From: Bacteroidota bacterium
GTDB taxonomy: Bacteria > Bacteroidota > Bacteroidia > Bacteroidales > VadinHA17
Reading direction: 5' to 3'
NCBI GenBank assembly: GCA_029552825.1
Contig: JAKPDL010000052.1
Span: 1 to 58,816, forward strand
Length of the DNA stretch: 58,816 bases
Positions 35,513-44,268 of this stretch are shown piece after piece. The notes under the pieces are model-generated. The model had not been told where the DNA came from. It searched no databases and was given only the letters and a program-made list of their open reading frames with translations. Position numbers and translations under genes: made by a program. Every line of letters starts with the position of its first letter. The stretch's first letter is position 1.

Positions 35513-36220
35513 TTAAAAATTTTCTAGTAACTTTTTATCGGTGTCATTTTCATTGTTATCTGAAAAAGGCTCTGTTTCATTTAATTCTTCTTCCTCTTCA
35601 AGCCATTTATATACAGGTCTTTGAGGCCCTTCGTGCCTGTAGTAAATTGCAAGTATTATTCCTGATAAAAAGCCCATCATATGCGATTCCCATGATACAT
35701 CCCTGTAAAATCCCGGAAACATACCCCATACCATTGAGCCGTAGAGAAAAACTACAAGCAGTGATAGTGCAGCCAGACGGTAGTAACGGCGGATTATGCC
35801 ACTGAAAAAAAGAAATGCTGTAAGACCATAGACAAGCCCACTCGCCCCAATATGCCATGCCGCTCTTCCGGTAAGCCATACAAGGAACCCTGTGAGAAAA
35901 TAGTTCCAGAACCAGATTTTTAAAGCAGGTTCTGAATAGAAATAAAAAAGTGCTGTTCCGAGAAAAAGGAGGGGTATTGTATTACTGTACAGATGTTTAA
36001 AATCACCATGAATGAAAGGAGAAAACAATATTCCCGGCAGACCTTTTAAGCTCAGAGGATAAATTCCAAGAAAAGAAAAATCTGCTTCAAACAGAATTTC
36101 AGTTATTTTCACAAACCACATAAGGAAAACAAAAGTTGCCGGAATAATTATACTGAGAAGAAATTTCTTCCGGTAGAATAAATCAGGATCATAAGTTTTT
36201 GCATTATCGGGTGGTGTCAT
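35513..36220 (-). CDS. Rhomboid-family intramembrane serine protease
   Basis: This polytopic membrane protein of about 235 residues has the rhomboid catalytic dyad. The serine lies in HIGASGLVYG (GxSG, Ser141 by the longer numbering) and the histidine in SHMMGFLSG (His194). The supporting HGDFKHLYSN (HxxxN) element is also present. It cleaves transmembrane segments of membrane proteins; substrates unknown. The frame allows an earlier ATG at 36262 that would overlap the preceding Gfo/Idh gene by 35 bases. The ATG at 36220, just beyond that gene's stop, is preferred, although coupling by overlap is possible. The acidic C-terminus (EEEEELNETEPF) is cytoplasmic. Confidence 0.87.
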   Translation of the reverse strand: MTPPDNAKTYDPDLFYRKKFLLSIIIPATFVFLMWFVKITEILFEADFSFLGIYPLSLKGLPGILFSPFIHGDFKHLYSNTIPLLFLGTALFYFYSEPALKIWFWNYFLTGFLVWLTGRAAWHIGASGLVYGLTAFLFFSGIIRRYYRLAALSLLVVFLYGSMVWGMFPGFYRDVSWESHMMGFLSGIILAIYYRHEGPQRPVYKWLEEEEELNETEPFSDNNENDTDKKLLENF

Positions 36221-36227
36221 CCCATGT

Positions 36228-37226
36228 TTATGAATTTGTGAGTTGTTCTCCCGGAAAGACAACTCCTGCTTCTTTTCTTATACGGTCAAGGGTTCTGATA
36301 AGATCAATGCTGAATGAATGAGGAACGACCGGACTCTCTGTCAAGCCATTATCAAGACAGCGCATAACTTCTTCGGCTTCCCAGTGATAACCCAGTGCCT
36401 CTGGTCTGAAAATATATTCTTCAGGAGCTTTACCATGCAGTTCAAGAACCACTCTCTGGTTCATATCTCTTCCCCTTGAAACAATCATGTTACCATTTTC
36501 GCACAGCAGTTTGCATCCGATACCTTCATTGGTTCTGAAAGAACTGTAAATATCTGCCATTTTCCCTTTGTTGTAACGGAAAATTGCAGTGAGTGATTCT
36601 TCAGAACCAGTAGGTGCGAAGAGGGCGAAAGCTTTTATTTCATCAGGAACACCTATGAAGGTCAGCGCATCAATAACAGGGTATATACCTATATCAAGAA
36701 GCGAACCTGCTCCGAGTGCCGGATTGAACTTTCTGTCATCCGGGTTATAGGGAGGCTGAAAAGAAAACCAGCCGTGTAGATGAATGATATCACCCAGAAT
36801 TCCTGACAGCAATATCTCTTGAGCTTTTTTATAAAATGGCTGGAAGGGTGGCCAGAGGGCTTCCATCAGAAATAGATTCCGCTTCCTGGCTTCTGAAATC
36901 ATTTCATCTACCTGATGGGAGTTAAGTGCGAAAGCCTTTTCACATATTACATGTTTCCCGTTGCGAAGGCACATAAGGGTATGCTCATGATGAAATGAAT
37001 GTGGAGATGCAATATAGATTATCTCGACTTCAGGGTCTGCAATAAGTTCTTCATAACTTCCGTAATATTTCCTGAATCCGTGTTCTTCAGCAAATTTTCT
37101 TGCACGTTCAACGGCTCGGGAACCCACAGCGTAAAGTTCGGCATTACTTAAAATTTTTAATGCATTGGTGAATTTTGCCGACATCTTTCCGGGAGCAAGG
37201 ATACCCCAATTATATTTTTTCCCCAT
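36228..37226 (-). CDS. Cytoplasmic Gfo/Idh/MocA-family oxidoreductase
   Basis: This 332-residue NAD(P)-dependent dehydrogenase has no signal peptide. It has an N-terminal Rossmann fold (NWGILAPGKMSAKFTNAL, then AVGSR), the family EK motif in HVICEKAFALNSHQVDEM, and the C-terminal alpha/beta substrate domain with GAGSLLDIGIYPVIDALTF. This subgroup resembles trans-1,2-dihydrobenzene-1,2-diol dehydrogenase/glucose-fructose oxidoreductase-like proteins, so a sugar or cyclic diol substrate is plausible. It precedes the rhomboid gene on the same strand and is divergent from the PspC operon. It is not closely similar to the TAT-exported member at 2535. Confidence 0.87.
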   Translation of the reverse strand: MGKKYNWGILAPGKMSAKFTNALKILSNAELYAVGSRAVERARKFAEEHGFRKYYGSYEELIADPEVEIIYIASPHSFHHEHTLMCLRNGKHVICEKAFALNSHQVDEMISEARKRNLFLMEALWPPFQPFYKKAQEILLSGILGDIIHLHGWFSFQPPYNPDDRKFNPALGAGSLLDIGIYPVIDALTFIGVPDEIKAFALFAPTGSEESLTAIFRYNKGKMADIYSSFRTNEGIGCKLLCENGNMIVSRGRDMNQRVVLELHGKAPEEYIFRPEALGYHWEAEEVMRCLDNGLTESPVVPHSFSIDLIRTLDRIRKEAGVVFPGEQLTNS

Positions 37227-37385
37227 AGTGATTGATTTTAGCCGATAAATATAAAAAAATTAACTGAGTACGTTTGCCTTAGCAAACACAACGGAGAGAT
37301 AGTACGTAAATAATTTATTAGCAGTGAAAAAATAAATTTTTTAAAATTTTAGTACTAGGTATAGCATAATAGTATATTTTTTATA

Positions 37386-37393
37386 TATCTTTG
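37386..37393 (+). promoter_or_regulatory. Candidate -7 box for the PspC-PadR-PspC operon
   Basis: TATCTTTG matches the TAnnTTTG consensus 43 bases before the ATG at 37436, in the 209-base divergent region upstream of the first pspC-like gene. Confidence 0.45.
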
Positions 37394-37435
37394 CAATGAC
37401 AGGTAATATAAAAAATAAATATTAAATAAAAGAAA

Positions 37436-38038
37436 ATGAAAATTACATTGTCCGTTAATCTGGGAGGCTATTCATTCAATATTGATGAAGATGCCTATGA
37501 AGAACTGAGCCGTTATCTCAAGAGTCTTGAAAGTAGTTTTGCTTCTGAAAAAAGCGCTTCTGAAATAATGAGTGATATTGAGGACAGGATAGCTGAGCTT
37601 TTCAGGGAAAAGATATCGGGTTACAAGCAGGTAATAACTATTGAAGATGTAAGGGAAGTTATTTCTATTCTGGGAAGGCCGGAGGATTTTGCCTTTGAGG
37701 GTGAAGGAACAGGAAGCAGCAGAGATGACTCGTCGCGGTATTCAGGACGATCGCATCGAATGTACCGTGATCCTGACAACCGAATTCTGGGAGGTGTTTG
37801 CGCAGGAATTGGTGCATACTGGAGAATTGAACCCTGGATAATAAGAATAATATTTCTTGCTCTGATGTTTGCAGGAGGGTTCGGATTGTTAATCTACATT
37901 ATTCTCTGGATTGTACTACCGGAAGCCAGAACAATTGCCCAGAAAATAGAAATGAGAGGTGAACCTGTAAACATACAAAGCATTAAGGAAGCTGTAAAAA
38001 GGGAATTTGAACAGGTGCGTCGCAGAATGAATATTTGA
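37436..38038 (+). CDS. PspC-domain membrane protein (short form)
   Basis: The 200-residue product has an N-terminal soluble region (~1-95; LGGYSFNIDEDAYEELSRYL, then MSDIEDRIAELFREK) that resembles the first 95 residues of the longer PspC protein encoded downstream. A PspC domain follows (~105-165; YRDPDNRILGGVCAGIGAYW and a membrane segment GGFGLLIYIILWIVLP). PspC proteins sense or relay envelope stress. The gene is first in an operon with padR and a second pspC-like gene, each within about 22 bases of the next. The sensed signal is unknown. Confidence 0.88.
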   Translation: MKITLSVNLGGYSFNIDEDAYEELSRYLKSLESSFASEKSASEIMSDIEDRIAELFREKISGYKQVITIEDVREVISILGRPEDFAFEGEGTGSSRDDSSRYSGRSHRMYRDPDNRILGGVCAGIGAYWRIEPWIIRIIFLALMFAGGFGLLIYIILWIVLPEARTIAQKIEMRGEPVNIQSIKEAVKREFEQVRRRMNI

Positions 38039-38059
38039 AAATACTTAAAATAGAACATT

Positions 38060-38392
38060 ATGTATATTGAGAATACTAAGGCTCAAATGCGTAAAGGAAT
38101 ACTTGAATACTGCATTCTTCTTGTACTTTCTGGAAGTTCATGTTACGCAAGCGATATTATCAGGGAACTCAAACAGGTTAAGGTTATAGTTGTTGAAGGG
38201 ACACTTTATCCGTTGCTTACACGACTGAAAAATGCCGGATTGTTAAGTTATCGATGGGAAGAATCACAGCAGGGTCCTCCGCGGAAATACTACGAACTTA
38301 CTGATGAAGGTAAAAAATACCTGAAAGAACTTGATACCTCATGGATGGAACTTGTAGAATCAGTGAATCTTATAAGAAAAAATATGAAATAA
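38060..38392 (+). CDS. PadR-family transcriptional regulator
   Basis: This 110-residue winged-helix repressor has the PadR pattern: ENTKAQMRKGILEYCILLVL at the start, the recognition region DIIRELKQVKVIVVEGTLYP, the wing with LLSYRWEESQQGPPRKYYEL, and a C-terminal dimerisation helix. It sits between two PspC genes, 22 bases after the first and 17 before the second. It probably regulates this operon itself in response to envelope state. PadR with PspC is a recurring association in Bacteroidota. Confidence 0.92.
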   Translation: MYIENTKAQMRKGILEYCILLVLSGSSCYASDIIRELKQVKVIVVEGTLYPLLTRLKNAGLLSYRWEESQQGPPRKYYELTDEGKKYLKELDTSWMELVESVNLIRKNMK

Positions 38393-38408
38393 TTTAAACA
38401 AGTACAAA

Positions 38409-39920
38409 ATGGACAAAACAATAAAAATAAATCTTGCAGGGGTGCTTTTTATTATAGATGAAAAGGCTTATGTGGCGCTTCGCGACTACCTGCAGTCAAT
38501 AGACATGAGATTGAAAAATGTTCCCGGCGGCAATGAAATCATTGATGATATTGAAGCCAGAATTGCTGAAATATTTCAGTCGGGTAAAAGTGAATCAGAT
38601 ATTATAAACACAGATGATGTCAACAATGTCATAAACATCATAGGAAGGCCAGAAGAATTTGAACAGGAGGGAGATACTGAAAGAAAGAATGCTTACAGAA
38701 TCTACCGCAGAAGGCTGTACAGGGATATTAACAACCCGGTTTTAGGAGGTGTCTGTAGCGGAATAGGCGCATATCTGAATATTGATCCGGTATGGATTAG
38801 ACTTATTTTCATAATTTTTACATTTGCTTATGCTGCAGGTATACTGATATATGTTATTTTATGGATAGCCTTTCCAGTCGCAAAAACTGAAATTCAAAAG
38901 AGAGAACTTTACGGCGAAAATTATTACTCAAAACAAACTGGAAGCGGTTCACCTGAAACTGCAAAAATAACGGGGGCACTTAATTCATTCTTTCTTGCAC
39001 TGGGAAGAATTTTCAGGATAGTTGCCTGGTTTTTTCTTGCAATTGCAGGGGCTGTTATGGTTGTTACCGGCTTTGCCATGTTTGTGGCTTTCAGTCTGGT
39101 GTTTTATCTGAGATATCCTGTTTCGTTTTTCCATGAAGGAGCAGGAACTGGTATATTCAGTATTTCTGATTTTCTGGAATTAGCAACCAGTCCTGCAATC
39201 ACTCCATGGATAATGGTTTTGATTTCATTTGTTGTGATTCTTCCTCTGCTAGCGTTAATTTACTGGGGTTTGAAAATGATTTTCAGGTTCAAGGCAAATG
39301 AATTGTGGTTAAGCATATCAGCACTGGTAGTATGGGTAATAAGTTTTACAGCTTTGTTGATGATTTTAGTGTCACAGGGAATTGACTTTGCCGAAGAAGG
39401 AAGAACATCGGAGCAGATATTTCCACAACATACGCCCGATACAATTTATATTAAAGCCAGGAATAATATTGCTGAAATGAAATTTGACAAAGTCCTTACA
39501 ATTCCGGGAGTAAACTATTCCCTTTTTCTGGTTAAAGATGGCAGTATACTATTTTCTAAACCGGAAATTGAGTTGTACAATTCGGAAGAAGGTAAGTTTT
39601 TCATATCTGTTGAAAAAACAATGTTTGGAAGCAACAAACGTGAAGCAGTAAAGAAAGCTGAAGCCTTGATTTTCAATTATAGCTTTTCGGGTGATACCCT
39701 GTATGTTGATCAGTATTATGAAATACCTCCAGGGTTTAAATGGTCGGGCTCGTTTATTGAAACTGGAGTCTATCTTCCTGAAAACACTGTAATATGGATT
39801 GATAAAGACACAGAGATTCTATTTGGTGATGAATATTGTGAGGTGCCGGACCTTGGAGGAAAGTACTGGCAATGGGATGGAGAAAAACTGATTTCACTCT
39901 TAAGAGGAGGAACTAACTAG
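38409..39920 (+). CDS. PspC-domain membrane protein (long form)
   Basis: This 503-residue protein shares its first ~95 residues and the PspC domain (~98-160; LYRDINNPVLGGVCSGIGAYL) with the short PspC protein at 37436. It then adds three or more membrane segments (about 195-235, 257-280 and 298-325) and a ~170-residue C-terminal domain rich in beta-strand residues that probably faces the periplasm. It is the third gene of the PspC-PadR-PspC operon. The shared head and different tails suggest the two PspC proteins hetero-oligomerise or have complementary sensor and effector roles; that is inference. Confidence 0.87.
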   Translation: MDKTIKINLAGVLFIIDEKAYVALRDYLQSIDMRLKNVPGGNEIIDDIEARIAEIFQSGKSESDIINTDDVNNVINIIGRPEEFEQEGDTERKNAYRIYRRRLYRDINNPVLGGVCSGIGAYLNIDPVWIRLIFIIFTFAYAAGILIYVILWIAFPVAKTEIQKRELYGENYYSKQTGSGSPETAKITGALNSFFLALGRIFRIVAWFFLAIAGAVMVVTGFAMFVAFSLVFYLRYPVSFFHEGAGTGIFSISDFLELATSPAITPWIMVLISFVVILPLLALIYWGLKMIFRFKANELWLSISALVVWVISFTALLMILVSQGIDFAEEGRTSEQIFPQHTPDTIYIKARNNIAEMKFDKVLTIPGVNYSLFLVKDGSILFSKPEIELYNSEEGKFFISVEKTMFGSNKREAVKKAEALIFNYSFSGDTLYVDQYYEIPPGFKWSGSFIETGVYLPENTVIWIDKDTEILFGDEYCEVPDLGGKYWQWDGEKLISLLRGGTN

Positions 39921-40030
39921 CAGTAGAATTTTTTGTGAAAGAGGAAATATGCGATTATTTATTTAAATCTTTAGTTGTATAATAAAAATTATGCGTAAAT
40001 TAGCCATTATTAATATTTTACTATAATTCA

Positions 40031-41305
40031 ATGTTATCAAACAGGGCTTTTACTATTTTATTGTTTTTCTTGCTGGTTTTGCATGCATCAGGGCAGGAAC
40101 CTAAAGAAATGCAGGATACTTTAAGAAAAGATGCTCTTAATGTTTACATGGAAGCATCCGACTTCATCAAAAAAGAGATACCTTTCATAAATTATGTCAG
40201 AGATCTTAAAGATGCAGATGTCTACATAATTTCTACCAATCAACGAACCGGTGCAGGAGGAACGGAATACACCTACTTTTTCACCGGCCAGAAAAGGTTT
40301 ACAGGAATTAACGATACTGTTACATTTGCCTCATCACCCGATGACACGCAGGATGTGATAAGGATGAAGCAGGTAAATGCTTTAAAGATGGGTCTAATAA
40401 GGTATGTCGGTAAAACTCCGCTAGCAAAATATATTAATGTATCTTTTTCAATGCCTTTGACAGAGTCTGTTTCGACCGATAAATGGAACAACTGGGTTTT
40501 CAGGGCATCGGTGAACGGATATCTTACAGGAGAAAAATCTTACCAGTCAAAATATATCAGGGGAAGCCTTTCAGCCAGCAGGGTTACAAACGACTGGAAA
40601 ATCAACCTCAGTGGCAGTTATTACTATAGTGTAAGTACTTACGACATTTCAGGATATAAATACAAAAGTGAGAACAATTCGAAGAATTTAAGCGGGATGC
40701 TGGTTAAAAGCCTTTCAGACCACTGGTCGGCAGGAGGATTTATAAGTACAGGATCATCAAGCTATTCAAACGAGAAATTTAATGCAGGTATTATGCCTGC
40801 AATTGAATATGACATTTTCCCGTATTCTCAATCAACAAGGAGACAACTAAGACTGTTATACCGGATTGGATTTAATCCGGTAATATATTATGATACAACC
40901 ATATACGATAAAACCAGAGAATATCTCTGGAGTCATTCATTTGCTGCGGCATATGAGGTTGTCCAGAAATGGGGATCTATTGATATGAATTTGAATTACA
41001 GCAATTACCTTCACGACTGGTCAAAAAACAATCTTTCTTTTTCCAGTTATCTCAATATCAGGATAACGAAGGGTCTTTCCTTTAATATTGGAGGAGGTGC
41101 ATCGCTTATTCACGACCAGCTGGGACTTGTTAAAGGAGGGGCTACCACCGAAGAGATCCTTTTAAGGCGAAGGGAGCTTGAAACGCAATATGAGTTTTAT
41201 ACATCTTTCGGGCTGTCGTACACTTTCGGTTCAATATACAACAACGTGGTCAACCCGCGTTTTGGTGAAAACAGCGGTGGGGGTGGATATTATATTATGT
41301 ACTGA
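40031..41305 (+). CDS. Uncharacterised outer-membrane-like protein (paralogue B)
   Basis: This is a homologue of the minus-strand protein at 33909. It has a signal peptide (1-22, ending ASGQ), then DTLRKDALNVYMEASDF, IPFINYVRDLKDADVYIIST and FTGQKRFTGINDTVTF in the same order. A beta-barrel-like C-terminal half ends YTFGSIYNNVVNPRFG, a Gly-rich segment and a terminal Tyr. The last aromatic residue and alternating pattern fit an outer-membrane protein. It follows the PspC operon by 110 bases. The CxxC seen in paralogue A is absent here. Function is unknown; its position near PspC-PadR genes makes an envelope role plausible. Confidence 0.75.
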   Translation: MLSNRAFTILLFFLLVLHASGQEPKEMQDTLRKDALNVYMEASDFIKKEIPFINYVRDLKDADVYIISTNQRTGAGGTEYTYFFTGQKRFTGINDTVTFASSPDDTQDVIRMKQVNALKMGLIRYVGKTPLAKYINVSFSMPLTESVSTDKWNNWVFRASVNGYLTGEKSYQSKYIRGSLSASRVTNDWKINLSGSYYYSVSTYDISGYKYKSENNSKNLSGMLVKSLSDHWSAGGFISTGSSSYSNEKFNAGIMPAIEYDIFPYSQSTRRQLRLLYRIGFNPVIYYDTTIYDKTREYLWSHSFAAAYEVVQKWGSIDMNLNYSNYLHDWSKNNLSFSSYLNIRITKGLSFNIGGGASLIHDQLGLVKGGATTEEILLRRRELETQYEFYTSFGLSYTFGSIYNNVVNPRFGENSGGGGYYIMY

Positions 41306-41503
41306 ATCACTGATTATTCTTTCATTAAAAGTCAATTGAACAAAATTCCTTTCTGTCTGTTAATTTTATGATTATTTAAAATTGTTTTTCAGCCAAGGAA
41401 AGAGTTGTCAGTTTCTATAATTGTTATTTGAAAACAGATAATCACCTGGAAATGGTTGTTATTAATATTTCTTACCTTTGAAAAAATATTTTTAAAAGTA
41501 ATA

Positions 41504-43309
41504 ATGATTAAAAGAAATTCAGAAATAGTTTCAGAGCTTGATGGACGTAATCTTTATTACCTCTTCGTTGCTGGTGCAAGAAAAGTTATAGCTCATCAGG
41601 TTGAACTGAACAGGATAAATGTTTTTCCGGTTAATGATGGTGATACAGGCTCTAATCTTGCAGCTACAATAAGAGCTGTGATTGAATCGCTCTATCCTGA
41701 CCGTTCGTTTAAAATTACTGCCGATAGAATTGCAGAATCGATTCTGATAAATGCCAGGGGTAATTCAGGAATTATTTTTGCCCAGTTTTTTTTCGGATTG
41801 AGTAATGAAACCGGGAACTTAAATAAAATTAAAATAAGGGAATTTGCTGAAACTTTGAAGCGCTCGGTTAATTATGTTTATGAAGCTGTTTCAAATCCTG
41901 TTGAAGGAACAATGCTGACGGTAATAAGGGAATGGGCCGATTTTATTTATAATACCCGGCAGAAATATAATGATTATACCGAAATGCTGCTTGGCTCGTA
42001 TAACGTGCTTAAGAAATCTCTTTCAGAAACAAAATCAAAACTAAAGATACTTGCAAAGAACAATGTAGTTGATGCTGGTGCAAAGGGTTTTGTTCTGTTT
42101 ATCGAAGGAATTATTGACTATATACGTGATCGTAATCTCAAAGAGCTTATCAGGGCAAAAGCAGAAACAGCAGGGCTCCCGAAGAGTGAGGAAATGATCA
42201 CCGAAGAGGTGACTTACAGATATTGCACCGAAGCTCTTCTAAAGAACACAACAATCGACCAGCATTCTTTAATGGAAATTCTTAAGGAATTTGGTGATTC
42301 TGTAGTTGTGGCAGGCAATGAAAAACTTAGACGCATTCATGTACATACGAGCAATCCTGCTGAAATGTTTTTCGTTTTAAAGGACTATGGTACACTCGCA
42401 TTTCAAAAGGCTGATGATATGCTCCGGCAGAGTGAGTCGGTGTTTAAAAGAAAATACAGAATAGCTCTTGTTACCGACTCTACCTGCGACCTTGACGAAT
42501 CAATTATTGACCGTTTTCAGATTCACATCATACCTATAACTATTAACTTCGGAGAAAACTGTTACCTCGACAAGATTACTCTTAAACCAGAACAGTTTTA
42601 CAGGATGCTTGACAATTGTACTGATTATCCTAAATCATCTCAAATCAATGAAAATACTTTCAGGAATATATTTTCACATCTTGTTTCTCATTACGATTCG
42701 GTTATTTCAGTAAATCTTTCAGGGAAACTTAGCGGAACATATTTTTCTGCAGTAAAAGCAGCACAGGCTGTCAGCAGGGAATTTAATAAACCTGTGAGTG
42801 TTATTAACTCTAGAGGTCTCTCGGGTTCTGAGGGTCTTCTAGTTCTCAGGATTGCTGAAGCTATTGAAAAAAATATTCCTCACGAAAAAATAGTTGAAAT
42901 GGCCGAGGAATGGGTAAGAAAATGTAAGATTTATGTAAAGGTAAATGATATAAAATATATGATCAGAGGGGGCCGGTTATCATATGCTCAGGGTCTTATT
43001 GCCAGGCTGCTTCATATCAATCCTGTAATATCACTCGATCAGGAGGGGAAAGCCATTGTGCTGGACAAAGCGTTCAGTCGTAAAGCAAATCTGGAAAAAG
43101 TGATTTCTCATGTAAAGAAAAGCATAGAGTCAGGTGCTGTATGGAATTATGTTGTAATGCATGCCAATAATCTGCAGGATGCTGAATGGTATATTGAACA
43201 AATGAGGAAAATAACCGGCAAGGAACCTGTTTCTGTCGTTAATATTTCTCCTATTATTGGTGCAAATGCAGGAGTGGGTGCTTCTGCAGTGGCATTGATG
43301 ACTGAATAA
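41504..43309 (+). CDS. DhaL-DegV fusion protein (fatty acid kinase-like)
   Basis: This protein of about 601 residues combines domains normally found as the separate FakA and FakB subunits. The N-terminal DhaL/DAK2 nucleotide-binding domain (~1-195) has NVFPVNDGDTGSN (39-51) and NARGNSGIIFAQFF. A middle segment with RRIHVHTSNPAEMFFVL (~275-290) resembles the FakA C-terminal region. A DegV (EDD) lipid-binding domain follows (~320-601; ALVTDSTCDLDES and NLSGKLSGTYFSA). The fusion would bind a fatty acid and phosphorylate its carboxyl end. The first ATG of the frame (41456) gives a poor N-terminus; the ATG at 41504 starts the conserved sequence. Confidence 0.86.
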   Translation: MIKRNSEIVSELDGRNLYYLFVAGARKVIAHQVELNRINVFPVNDGDTGSNLAATIRAVIESLYPDRSFKITADRIAESILINARGNSGIIFAQFFFGLSNETGNLNKIKIREFAETLKRSVNYVYEAVSNPVEGTMLTVIREWADFIYNTRQKYNDYTEMLLGSYNVLKKSLSETKSKLKILAKNNVVDAGAKGFVLFIEGIIDYIRDRNLKELIRAKAETAGLPKSEEMITEEVTYRYCTEALLKNTTIDQHSLMEILKEFGDSVVVAGNEKLRRIHVHTSNPAEMFFVLKDYGTLAFQKADDMLRQSESVFKRKYRIALVTDSTCDLDESIIDRFQIHIIPITINFGENCYLDKITLKPEQFYRMLDNCTDYPKSSQINENTFRNIFSHLVSHYDSVISVNLSGKLSGTYFSAVKAAQAVSREFNKPVSVINSRGLSGSEGLLVLRIAEAIEKNIPHEKIVEMAEEWVRKCKIYVKVNDIKYMIRGGRLSYAQGLIARLLHINPVISLDQEGKAIVLDKAFSRKANLEKVISHVKKSIESGAVWNYVVMHANNLQDAEWYIEQMRKITGKEPVSVVNISPIIGANAGVGASAVALMTE

Positions 43310-43317
43310 TACTAACA

Positions 43318-44115
43318 ATGTCATTTCTTGATATTTTTCTGTACGCCCTTTTACCGATATTTGTTATGATGTCGATTCTGTGGATTATTTCTGTAATTAT
43401 TAAAAACGTCAGCATAGTCGATATTTTCTGGGGTTTCGGATTTGTATTGACAACATGGTTTTATTATTTTTTTACTGACGGTTATGAATTAAGAAAACTG
43501 CTAATAAGTATTCTGGTTACGATATGGGGTTTGCGTCTATCAATTTATATTGCATGGCGTAATGCATTCAAAGGAGAAGATTTCAGATACAGAAATTTCA
43601 GGAAGAAATATGGGGAGAAACATTACTGGTGGATCAGTTTTTTTCAGGTATTTCTGCTTCAGGGAATACTTATGTGGTTAATTTCATCACCACTTCTTGG
43701 GGCTCAGTATTACAATAGAAACAACAATCTTAACCTCTTTGATTATATAGGGCTGATTGTATGGATTACAGGGTTGGTTTTTGAAGCAGGAGGTGATTTA
43801 CAGCTTGCAAAATTTAAGGCAAATCCCGCAAACAATGGAAAAATTCTTGACACTGGATTCTGGCGTTATACAAGGCACCCTAACTATTTTGGAGATTCTG
43901 CTGTATGGTGGGGATATGGATTGTTATCTTGTGCAGCAGGGGGTTACCTTCCTGCACTTGGATCTATTCTTATGACTCTTCTGATAATAAAAGTATCGGG
44001 AGTGGCAATGCTCGAAAAAAGCCTTAAAACGAAAAGAGAAGGTTATGAAGAGTATGTGAAAAGAACAAGTGCATTTTTCCCATGGTTTCCACGTAAAAAC
44101 AAAAACTCTAGCTAA
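43318..44115 (+). CDS. DUF1295 membrane protein (steroid 5-alpha-reductase/isoprenylcysteine methyltransferase fold)
   Basis: This 265-residue protein with about six membrane segments carries the family C-terminal motif GFWRYTRHPNYFGDSAVWWGYG (~180-201), which binds cofactor in related reductases and methyltransferases. The N-terminal part includes WIISVIIKNVSIVDIFWGFGF. It starts nine bases after the DhaL-DegV gene and is probably co-transcribed, hinting at lipid metabolism. Reductase versus methyltransferase activity cannot be decided from the sequence. Confidence 0.86.
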   Translation: MSFLDIFLYALLPIFVMMSILWIISVIIKNVSIVDIFWGFGFVLTTWFYYFFTDGYELRKLLISILVTIWGLRLSIYIAWRNAFKGEDFRYRNFRKKYGEKHYWWISFFQVFLLQGILMWLISSPLLGAQYYNRNNNLNLFDYIGLIVWITGLVFEAGGDLQLAKFKANPANNGKILDTGFWRYTRHPNYFGDSAVWWGYGLLSCAAGGYLPALGSILMTLLIIKVSGVAMLEKSLKTKREGYEEYVKRTSAFFPWFPRKNKNSS

Positions 44116-44268
44116 TTCTTTTTTAATCAATTAATTATATCCGTAATTCTTATTTAACGGAAAATATGTCTTTCTGTTTTCTTGCAATAATTTTGAGTTT
44201 ATTAACATTTCATCAGGGCATTTTTTTTATTTTGTTTGTTACATTTAGCACTATCAAAAACTCAGGAT

